Shown here: positions 24,000 to 31,500 of the stretch, piece after piece
How the letters are laid out: every line of letters starts with the position of its first letter
How positions within the stretch are numbered: position 1 is the first letter of the stretch
Assembly: GCF_014648635.1 (NCBI RefSeq)
Contig: NZ_BMRM01000001.1
Location: 372,001 to 436,000, forward strand
Source of the DNA: Streptomyces cinerochromogenes
Lineage (GTDB): Bacteria; Actinomycetota; Actinomycetes; Streptomycetales; Streptomycetaceae
DNA length: 64,000 nucleotides
Direction: 5' to 3'
Notes under the pieces: model-generated
What the model saw: the letters and a program-made list of their open reading frames with translations, nothing else
Told to the model about the DNA's origin: nothing
Database searches by the model: none
Made by a program: the position numbers and the translations under genes

Positions 24000-25547
24000 T
24001 CACACCAGCCGGACGCCCGGCTCGTCCGACTCCACCCGCAGCCGGGCCAGGGTGCTCGCCGTCGCCTGCGGCTTCAGCACCGTGTCGACGGCACGGACCC
24101 GGGCGTCGATGCCGTCGCGGCGGATGTCGAACAGGTGGTAGCCGCGGTGGGCGTCGATGAACTTCCAGTGCGGGTTGTCCGCCATCAGCGGGTCCCACTG
24201 CCAGTGGAAGGCGTCCTGGTCCTGGTCGCCGCTGCTGGAGATGGACGTGCCGACGAACTCGGCGCCGACCACGTCGGAGTCGGGGTCGGCGTAGTCCGTC
24301 CTGAGGTCGCTGATCATCGTCAGGTGGCGGTCGCCGCTGAGCACGACCGGGTTGCGGATGTCGGCGAACTCCTCCAGGAGGGCGTTGCGTTCGACCTGGT
24401 AGCCGTCCCAGGCGTCGTAGTACCAGAGCTTGCCGTCGCCGGGCAGCAGATCGGTCTCGGCCATCATGATCTGCGAGGCGACGAGGTTCCAGCGGGCCGG
24501 GGAGTCGTACATCCCGTCGAGCAGCCACTGCTTCTGCTCGGCGCCGAGCATGGTCATCGAGGGCGACTCGGCGCCCTCCTGCGTGGTGGCCTGGTCGCTG
24601 CGGTACTGCCGGGTGTCGAGGACGTTGAGCCGGGCCAGCCGGCCGAACTCCAGCCGGCGGTACATCTGGATGTGCGGACCCGTGGGGACGGCGGTGGCGC
24701 GCACCGGCATGTGCTCGTAGTACGCCTGGAAGGCCGCGGTCAGCCGGGCCACGAACTTGTCGTGCGGCTGCTTGTCCGGGTCCTGCGGGATCTCGCCGGC
24801 CCAGTCGTTGTCCACCTCGTGGTCGTCGAAGGTGACCACCCAGGGGGCGTTCGCGTGCATCGCGGCGAGGTCGGGGTCGGTCTTGTACTGCGCGTACCGG
24901 TTGCGGTACTGCACGAGGGTGTACGGCTCGCCCTTGCCCTCGTGCCGCCGTACGGCCGTCGCCGAGGGCGCGGACTCGTAGATGTAGTCGCCCACGAAGA
25001 GCACGACGTCGGGGTCCCGGGCGAGCATGTCGGCGTATGGCGTGAAGTAGCCGTGCTGCCAGTTCTGGCAGGAGGCGAGGGCGACGCGCAGCGAGCCGCC
25101 CCGCTGGTGCGGGTGGGGCGCGGTGCGGGTACGGCCGACGGGCGAGAGCTGGGTGCCGGCCCGGAAGCGGTACCAGTACGGGCGGTCCGGGCGCAGACCG
25201 CGGACGTCCACGTGGACGCTGTGGCCGAGTTCGGGGCGGGCCTCGGCGAAGCCGCGGCGGGCGGTACGGCGGAAACGCTCGTCCTCGGCGATCTCCCACT
25301 CCACGGGGAAGACCGCGTCGGGCATGCCGCCGCCGTTCAGCGGGTCGGGGGCGAGTCTGGTCCACAGCACGATGCCGTCGGGCAGCGGATCCCCGGAGGC
25401 GACGCCGAGGGTGAACACCCCGTCGGGCAGCGGGGTTTCGGCGGCGCGGGCGGTGCCGGGCAGCCACAACTGGGCGGAGGCCGCGGCCCCGAGGACAGCG
25501 GCCCCGGCGGTCAGAAAGCGGCGGCGGTCGGGCGATGGTGCGGTCAT
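24000..25547 (-). CDS. PhoD-family alkaline phosphatase/phosphodiesterase, Tat-exported
   Basis: The 515-residue product begins with a twin-arginine signal (DRRRFLTAG, hydrophobic run, cleavage near GTARA-AE, residue ~32). A PhoD N-terminal domain (FTLGVASGDPLPDGIVLWTRL) and the metallophosphatase domain follow: ASCQNWQHGYF, VLFVGDYIYE, TFDDHEVDND, VLSGDRHLT, the metal-binding pattern of calcium/iron PhoD enzymes. These release phosphate from phosphodiesters, including teichoic acids, outside the cell. The start is ATG at 25547 behind AGGGAG; the longer open frame to 25670 lacks support. It lies next to the CDP-polyol polymer genes, so turnover of that polymer is an attractive but unproven role. 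I found no convincing PHO box. Confidence 0.92.
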   Translation of the reverse strand: MTAPSPDRRRFLTAGAAVLGAAASAQLWLPGTARAAETPLPDGVFTLGVASGDPLPDGIVLWTRLAPDPLNGGGMPDAVFPVEWEIAEDERFRRTARRGFAEARPELGHSVHVDVRGLRPDRPYWYRFRAGTQLSPVGRTRTAPHPHQRGGSLRVALASCQNWQHGYFTPYADMLARDPDVVLFVGDYIYESAPSATAVRRHEGKGEPYTLVQYRNRYAQYKTDPDLAAMHANAPWVVTFDDHEVDNDWAGEIPQDPDKQPHDKFVARLTAAFQAYYEHMPVRATAVPTGPHIQMYRRLEFGRLARLNVLDTRQYRSDQATTQEGAESPSMTMLGAEQKQWLLDGMYDSPARWNLVASQIMMAETDLLPGDGKLWYYDAWDGYQVERNALLEEFADIRNPVVLSGDRHLTMISDLRTDYADPDSDVVGAEFVGTSISSSGDQDQDAFHWQWDPLMADNPHWKFIDAHRGYHLFDIRRDGIDARVRAVDTVLKPQATASTLARLRVESDEPGVRLV

Positions 25548-25845
25548 GCGCTGACTCCCTTTGCCACAGTGGCCACTTGGACAGGTGGGTCGGACATGCG
25601 GAAGTTCCCATGGCCGGACGGTCCGCCTGTTGAACCGCGTACATCGCGGGCATGACAAATAGGGAGACAACAGGAGACGCGTTACGGCACGAGAACACCG
25701 TGGCGCCGCACGGGTTCTGACGGTAGGTCGGAATGCGTCCTACCGCAGGGATTCGGCGCCCTCGTGCTCCTGAAGGGTGGTCAGCCGCCGGGTGATGTGG
25801 CGGGCGGGTACCGAGTGCGCTATCGAGGGCGGGTGTCGCGGGCAG
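25548..25845. other. Intergenic region upstream of the PhoD gene
   Basis: No coding frame is supported here. It contains an inverted repeat, CGGTAGG (25721-25727) with CCTACCG (25739-25745) and an 11-nt spacer, about 175 bp upstream of the PhoD start, which could be an operator. The next structured element is the obg-operon terminator at 25846. Confidence 0.4.
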
Positions 25846-25887
25846 AAAAAAGCGGCACGCGGCGGACCGTGGTCCATCGCGTGCCGC
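25846..25887 (-). terminator. Intrinsic terminator of the rplU-rpmA-obg operon
   Basis: On the minus strand GCGGCACGCG pairs with CGCGTGCCGC (25852-25861 with 25878-25887). An inner GGACC/GGTCC stem is followed by six T residues (A-run at 25846-25851 on the plus strand). It is one of only two terminators here with a full U-tract. It lies 205 bp past the obg stop, beyond the 26-bp repeat array, so the array is transcribed as 3' UTR. Confidence 0.8.
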
Positions 25888-25913
25888 ACCGTCGGATGCG
25901 GTCGACGCCGTGC

Positions 25914-26095
25914 CCGGACGGGCCGAGCCGCCGCTCTACCCGGACGGGCCGCACCGGCGCCTCATCCGAACAGGCCGCACCGGCGCCTTGCCCGGATGGG
26001 CCGCACCGCCGCCTTGCCCGGATGGGCCGCACCGGCGCCTTGCCCGGACGGGCCGCACCGGCGCCTTGCCCGGACGGGCCGGTCCGGCGTCTTAC
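25914..26095. repeat. Seven 26-bp tandem repeats in the obg 3' UTR
   Basis: Seven contiguous 26-bp units start at 25914, 25940, 25966, 25992, 26018, 26044 and 26070. The core is CCGGACGGGCCGCACCGGCG. The copy nearest obg is the most diverged and contains the obg stop codon (26092-26094). There are no unique spacers between units, so this is not a CRISPR array. Confidence 0.9.
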
Positions 26096-27540
26096 TCGAA
26101 CGGGTCGAACTCGTCGTACTCGCGCAGCGACTCGTCCCGCTCCGCCTGCTTGTCGCGTCGGCGCTGTGCCGCGGGCCGGGGCTCGTCGAAGCGGTGGTCC
26201 TCGCCACGGCGGCCGAGCATCTCCGCACCGGACATGACCGTCGGCTCCCAGTCGAAGACGACCGCGTTCTCCTCGGGGCCGATGGCGACGCCGTCACCCG
26301 CGCGGGCGCCCGCCTTCATCAGCTGCTCCTCGACACCGAGGCGGTTGAGCCGGTCGGCGAGGTAGCCCACGGCCTCGTCGTTGTTGAAGTCGGTCTGGCG
26401 GACCCAGCGCTCGGGCTTCTCGCCGCGCACCCGGAACAGCGGCTCGCCGCCGACCTCCTCGCGTACGACGGTGAAGCCGGAGTCGTCCACGGCCTTGGGC
26501 CGGATGACGATCCGGGTCGCCTCCTCCTTCGGCTTGGCGGCGCGCGCCTGGCCGACCAGGTCACCGAGGGCGAAGGACAGCTCGCGCAGCCCGATGTGCG
26601 CCACGGCCGACACCTCGAAGACCCGGTAGCCGCGGGCCTCCAGGTCGGGGCGGACCATCTCGGCGAGGTCCTTGCCGTCCGGCACGTCCACCTTGTTCAG
26701 GACGACGATCCGGGGCCGGTTGTCCAGACCGCCGTACTGCCGCAGCTCCTCCTCGATGATGTCGAGGTCGGAGACCGGGTCGCGGTCGGACTCCAGCGTG
26801 GCGGTGTCCAGCACGTGCACGAGCACGCTGCACCGCTCCACGTGCCGCAGGAACTCGAGACCCAGACCACGGCCCTGGCTGGCACCGGGGATGAGGCCGG
26901 GCACGTCGGCGATGGTGTAGACGGTGGAGCCGGCGGTCACCACGCCCAGGTTCGGGACCAGCGTCGTGAACGGGTAGTCGGCGATCTTCGGCTTGGCCGC
27001 GCTGAGCACGGAGATCAGCGAGGACTTGCCGGCGCTCGGGTAGCCGACGAGGGCCACGTCCGCGACGGTCTTCAGCTCCAGGACGACGTCCTGGACGTCG
27101 CCGGGCTCGCCGAGCAGCGCGAAACCGGGGGCCTTGCGGCGGGCGGAGGCCAGCGCCGCGTTGCCGAGGCCGCCCCGGCCGCCCTGCGCGGCGACGTACG
27201 AGGTGCCGTGGCCGACCAGGTCGGCGAGCACGTTGCCCGCCTTGTCCAGGACGACCGTGCCGTCCGGCACCGGCAGGACCAGGTCCTGGCCGTCCTTGCC
27301 GGAGCGGTTGCCGCCCTCGCCGGGCTTGCCGTTGGTGGCCTTGCGGTGCGGGGAGTGGTGGTATTCGAGCAGCGTCGTGACCGACTGGTCGACGGTCAGG
27401 ATGACGTCACCGCCACGGCCGCCGTTGCCGCCGTCGGGGCCGCCGAGCGGCTTGAACTTCTCACGGTGGACGGAGGCACAGCCGTGGCCTCCGTTACCCG
27501 CGGCGACGTGCAGTTCGACGCGGTCCACGAAGGTGGTCAT
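26092..27540 (-). CDS. obg: Obg/CgtA GTPase
   Basis: The 482-residue GTPase acts in 50S assembly and stringent response; in Streptomyces it also influences the onset of sporulation. The glycine-rich Obg fold (1-~158) is followed by the G domain: G1 [10 protein letters not shown] near 166, the PFTTL switch [10 protein letters not shown] (G3), LNKVDVP (G4). The OCT domain (~345-425) and an acidic/basic tail ending YDEFDPFE complete it. The start is ATG at 27540. It is third in the rplU-rpmA-obg operon, with a 138-bp gap holding a hairpin between rpmA and obg. The final codons overlap a 26-bp repeat unit. Confidence 0.97.
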   Translation of the reverse strand: MTTFVDRVELHVAAGNGGHGCASVHREKFKPLGGPDGGNGGRGGDVILTVDQSVTTLLEYHHSPHRKATNGKPGEGGNRSGKDGQDLVLPVPDGTVVLDKAGNVLADLVGHGTSYVAAQGGRGGLGNAALASARRKAPGFALLGEPGDVQDVVLELKTVADVALVGYPSAGKSSLISVLSAAKPKIADYPFTTLVPNLGVVTAGSTVYTIADVPGLIPGASQGRGLGLEFLRHVERCSVLVHVLDTATLESDRDPVSDLDIIEEELRQYGGLDNRPRIVVLNKVDVPDGKDLAEMVRPDLEARGYRVFEVSAVAHIGLRELSFALGDLVGQARAAKPKEEATRIVIRPKAVDDSGFTVVREEVGGEPLFRVRGEKPERWVRQTDFNNDEAVGYLADRLNRLGVEEQLMKAGARAGDGVAIGPEENAVVFDWEPTVMSGAEMLGRRGEDHRFDEPRPAAQRRRDKQAERDESLREYDEFDPFE

Positions 27541-27576
27541 GGTGGGGTGCCTCCAGAAAGATGACGGGTTTTACCT

Positions 27577-27635
27577 GTGTTAACACGCGAAAGGCGGACC
27601 CGCCTTCCCGACCGGGAAGTGAGGTCCGCCTCGCG
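27577..27635 (-). promoter_or_regulatory. Structured element between rpmA and obg
   Basis: GGCGGACC (27593-27600) pairs with GGTCCGCC (27623-27630), enclosing CTTCCCG/CGGGAAG (27604-27619), with CGCG arms outside. Next to it is the palindrome GTGTTAACAC (27577-27586). There is no U-tract. It may be a partial terminator or RNA-processing site that lowers obg relative to the ribosomal proteins; the palindrome could be an operator. Confidence 0.45.
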
Positions 27636-27678
27636 AAAGCGTTCGGTGCTGAATCAGGCGATCAGACGATCAGACGAT

Positions 27679-27933
27679 TCAGGCGACCGGAACGATGTTC
27701 ACGACCTTGCGGCCACGGTGGGTACCGAACTCCACCGCACCGGCCTGCAGGGCGAACAGCGTGTCGTCGCCGCCACGACCGACACCGGCGCCGGGGTGGA
27801 AGTGGGTGCCGCGCTGGCGGACCAGGATCTCACCAGCGTTCACGACCTGACCGCCGAAGCGCTTCACGCCGAGCCGCTGGGCATTGGAGTCGCGACCGTT
27901 CCGGGTGGACGATGCGCCCTTCTTGTGTGCCAT
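27679..27933 (-). CDS. rpmA: Ribosomal protein L27
   Basis: The 84-residue large-subunit protein sits near the peptidyl-transferase centre. It begins [20 protein letters not shown] and carries [19 protein letters not shown], the standard family sequence. There is no Firmicutes-type N-terminal extension, so no cleavage by Prp is needed. The start is ATG at 27933. The gene lies 14 nt downstream of rplU, consistent with co-transcription, and upstream of obg. Confidence 0.98.
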   Translation of the reverse strand: MAHKKGASSTRNGRDSNAQRLGVKRFGGQVVNAGEILVRQRGTHFHPGAGVGRGGDDTLFALQAGAVEFGTHRGRKVVNIVPVA

Positions 27934-27947
27934 TTCTCCTCAGTCCC

Positions 27948-28268
27948 TTACTTCGCAGCCGCGGGGATCGACGTGACCTTGATCGCCGTGTACTGCTGGC
28001 GGTGGCCCTGCCGACGGCGGTAGCCGGTCTTGTTCTTGTAGCGCAGAATGTCGATCTTCTGGCCCTTGTGGTGGTCCACGACCTCGGCCTGGACCTTGAT
28101 GCCGGCCAGCACCCACGGGTCGCTGGTCACGGAGTCGCCGTCGACAACGAGCAGGGTCGAGAGCTCGACCGTGTCGCCAACCTTGGCGGTGGAAATCTTG
28201 TCAACCTCAACGATGTCGCCGACAGCAACCTTGTGCTGGCGACCACCGCTGCGCACGATGGCGTACAC
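27948..28268 (-). CDS. rplU: Ribosomal protein L21
   Basis: The 106-residue 50S protein binds 23S rRNA. Recognisable family parts are [17 protein letters not shown], the loop [27 protein letters not shown] and the C-terminal IKVTSI. The start is GTG at 28268. It is the first gene of rplU-rpmA-obg, preceded by a leader with two or three hairpins (28313-28405), which suggests RNA-level feedback. Confidence 0.98.
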   Translation of the reverse strand: MYAIVRSGGRQHKVAVGDIVEVDKISTAKVGDTVELSTLLVVDGDSVTSDPWVLAGIKVQAEVVDHHKGQKIDILRYKNKTGYRRRQGHRQQYTAIKVTSIPAAAK

Positions 28269-28312
28269 GCGGATCTCACTTTCGCTCGAAGAAACGGCAC
28301 CCCCGCAGGCCA

Positions 28313-28405
28313 GTCGCCCGGGAACACCACGGGCGACCTCTCCCGGCCCGCCTTGCGTCCGGGAGGAAGAGGTTTACGGGGATGTGGCGTGTCAGTGGAC
28401 ACGCC
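28313..28405 (-). promoter_or_regulatory. Candidate structured leader of rplU
   Basis: There are three consecutive inverted repeats: GTCGCCCG/CGGGCGAC (28313-28320 with 28330-28337), CTCCCGG/CCGGGAG (28340-28346 with 28359-28365) and GGCGTGTC/GACACGCC (28386-28393 with 28398-28405). The first ends 45 nt before the rplU start. L21 operons in other phyla have autoregulatory leaders; whether these stems form one is inference. Confidence 0.45.
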
Positions 28406-28450
28406 GACGGTCAAGGTTACGGGGCCACGGCCGAGAGGGTCAAACCGGGC

Positions 28451-28549
28451 CCCCATGGGTGTGCGGCCGGTCACTCGGCCCAGCCCCACAGGCGTGCGGC
28501 CGGTCACTCGACGCGGCCCCACCGGTGTGCGGCCGGTCGCGTGGACCGG
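28451..28549. repeat. Three 33-bp tandem repeats next to the rne 3' end
   Basis: Units at 28451-28483, 28484-28516 and 28517-28549 share the core GTGCGGCCGGTCACTCG with substitutions. The last unit forms the left arm of the rne terminator hairpin, 16 bp from the rne stop. Confidence 0.85.
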
Positions 28550-28558
28550 CCGCACACC
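28524..28558 (-). terminator. Terminator of rne
   Basis: GGTGTGCGGCCGGTC (28524-28538) pairs perfectly with GACCGGCCGCACACC (28544-28558), loop GCGTG, starting 8 nt past the rne stop codon. No U-tract. Confidence 0.75.
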
Positions 28559-28565
28559 GCGGGCG

Positions 28566-31500
28566 TCAGCCCTCGTCGCCGGCGGTGGAGACCGTGGTGG
28601 TCTTCTTCGCCGTCGACTTCGCGGCGGCCGTCTTGGCGGTCTTGGCCGCCTTCTTGGCCGTCGTCTTCTTGGCGGCCGTCTTCTTGGCCGTCGTCTTCTT
28701 GGCGGCGGTCTTCTTCGCCGCCGTCTTCTTGGCGGCGGTCTTGCGGGCCGCCTTCTTGGCGGGAGCCGTCGCCTCGGCCACCTCCTCGGCCGTCACCTCG
28801 CCCGCCGGGGCCTCGGCGACCGGTGCCTCCGCCACGGGAGCCTCGGCGGCGGGAGTCTCCTCCGTCGCCGGGGCCGACGGGACGACCACGACGGCCGCCT
28901 CCTCGGACGCGGTCGGCGCGGTGGCCTTGCGCACCGCACGACGGCGCGGGCGGGCCGGAGCGGCGGCGGCCTCGGCCTCCGCCGGCTTCCCGGCCGGGGC
29001 CTCGGCGACCGGCGCGGCCTGCTCCGCCGGCGCCTCGGCCGCGGGAGCCTCAGCGGCGGGAGCCTCGGCCGCGGGAGCCTCGGCGGCCGGCGCGGTCTCC
29101 GGCACCGTCACCACGGCCGCCTCGGCGCCCGCGGGAGCACCGGCCGGGGCCGACGCCCTCCGGGTCGCCCGACGGCGCGTACGGCCCTTGGGGGCGGCCT
29201 CCTCGGCAGCAGCCTCGGCCTGCGGCGCCGGGACCACCTGGTCCTCGGCGGCGACGGGCTCGGCCAGCGCCTCGGCGGCCGGCTCCGGCTGCACCGGACG
29301 CGCGGCGGCCTGCTCGGCGGTGACGTCCTGGGCGGTCGGGACCTCGGCCGGAACCTCGGCCTCGGCGGCCTGCTCGGCCTCCGCGGCCCGCTGGGCCCTG
29401 GAAGCCCGCTCGGCCCGGGGAGCCCGCTCGGCCTTCTCCGCCTTCGGCGCGCCCGCCGGAGCCGACGCCCGGCGGCTCGCCCGGCGCCGCGTACGGCCAC
29501 GGGTGGCCGCCGCCTCCGCCTCGGCGACGCTGCTGTACAGCTCCTCGTCCGGCGCGAACTCCGGCGCGGGCAGGGCCACCGGCGTGCCGGCCTCGGCGGC
29601 CACCTCCGCGGCGGTCTCCACCTCGGGCTCGACGGCCTCACCGGTCTCCACGGCCACCGCGGCGGTCTCGTGCACGTGCTCGTGCGCGGGCTCCGGCGCC
29701 TCGGCACCCCGGCCGCGCTTCTTGCGCTTGCCGCCGCCACCGTTGGCGGTGGCCTGGTCGAGGTGGACGATGACACCGCGGCCGTTGCAGTGGACGCAGG
29801 TCTCGGAGAAGGACTCCAGCAGGCCCTGGCCGACCCGCTTGCGGGTCATCTGCACCAGGCCCAGCGAGGTCACCTCGGCCACCTGGTGCTTCGTACGGTC
29901 GCGGCCCAGGCACTCCAGCAGGCGGCGCAGCACCAGGTCGCGGTTGGACTCCAGGACCATGTCGATGAAGTCGATCACGATGATGCCGCCGAGGTCGCGC
30001 AGCCGCAGCTGGCGCACGATCTCCTCGGCCGCCTCCAGGTTGTTCCTGGTGACCGTCTCCTCCAGGTTGCCGCCCTGGCCGGTGAACTTGCCGGTGTTGA
30101 CGTCGATGACGACCATCGCCTCGGTCCGGTCGATCACCAGCGAACCGCCGCTGGGCAGCCAGACCTTGCGGTCCAGCGCCTTGGCGAGCTGCTCGTCGAT
30201 CCGGTAGGTGGCGAAGACGTCGACCTCGCTGGTCCACCTCGACAGCCGGCCGGCCAGGTCGGGGGCGACGTGCGCGACGTACCCGTGGATCGTCTGCCAG
30301 GCCTCGTCACCACTGACGATGACCTTGGAGAAGTCCTCGTTGAAGATGTCGCGCACGACCCGGACGGTCATGTCCGGCTCGCCGTACAGCAGCGTCGGGG
30401 CGTTGCCGCCGTTCTTGGCCTTCTTCTGGATCTCCTCCCACTGCGCCTGCAGCCGCTCGACGTCCCGGCGCAGCTCGTCCTCGCTCGCGCCCTCGGCGGC
30501 GGTGCGCACGATGACGCCCGCGTCCTCGGGGACGATCTTCTTGAGGATGGTCTTCAGCCGGGCCCGCTCGGTGTCGGGCAGCTTGCGGCTGATGCCGGTC
30601 ATCGAACCCTCGGGGACGTACACGAGGTAGCGGCCCGGCAGGGAGACCTGGCTGGTCAGACGCGCGCCCTTGTGCCCGATCGGGTCCTTCGTGACCTGCA
30701 CGAGGACGGACTGGCCGGACTTCAGGGCGGACTCGATGCGGCGCGGCCCGTTGGCCATGCCGAGCGCCTCGAAGTTCACCTCGCCGGCGTACAGCACCGC
30801 GTTGCGGCCCTTGCCGATGTCGATGAAGGCGGCCTCCATCGAGGGCAGCACGTTCTGGACCTTGCCCAGGTAGACGTTGCCGACGTACGAGGTCGACTGC
30901 TCCTTGTTGACGTAGTGCTCGACGAGCACGCCGTCCTCCAGGACGCCGATCTGCGTACGGTCGCCGTGCTGACGGACGACCATCACGCGCTCGACGGCCT
31001 CGCGGCGGGCCAGGAACTCGGCCTCGGTGATGATCGGGACGCGCCTGCGCCCCTGCTCACGGCCTTCCCGGCGGCGCTGCTTCTTGGCCTCCAGACGGGT
31101 CGAGCCCTTGATGGACTGGACCTCGTCGGACGGCTCGCTGGGCTTGCGCGGCTCGCGGACCTTGACGACCGTGCGCTCCGGGTCGTCGGAGGACGGCTCG
31201 GCGTCGACGGCGCTGTCACCGGCCCGGCGACGACGGCGACGACGGCGGCGGCTGCCGGCCGTGGAGGCGCCGCCCTCCTCGCCGTGGGCATCCTCGGCGT
31301 CCTCTTCCTCCTGCTCGGCGGTGTCCTCGGCGTCCTGCACGGCCTGCTCGGCGGCCAGTTCGTCCGCGTCGGCGTCCAGGCCCTCGCCGGACTCGCCCTC
31401 GGCCGCGTCACCGCGCCGGCGACGGCGTCCGCCACGGCGGCGACGGCGGCGCGAGCCGGACTCCTCGTAACCCTCGGCGCCCTCGGTCTCGTCGCCCTCG

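Noticed and set aside
25548..25700. PHO box upstream of the PhoD gene
   Set aside because: One GTTCAAC-like half unit is seen on the minus strand but no second 11-bp direct repeat, so PhoP control is not supported.
25914..26095. CRISPR array
   Set aside because: Units are contiguous with no variable spacers and no cas genes are present; it is a plain tandem repeat.
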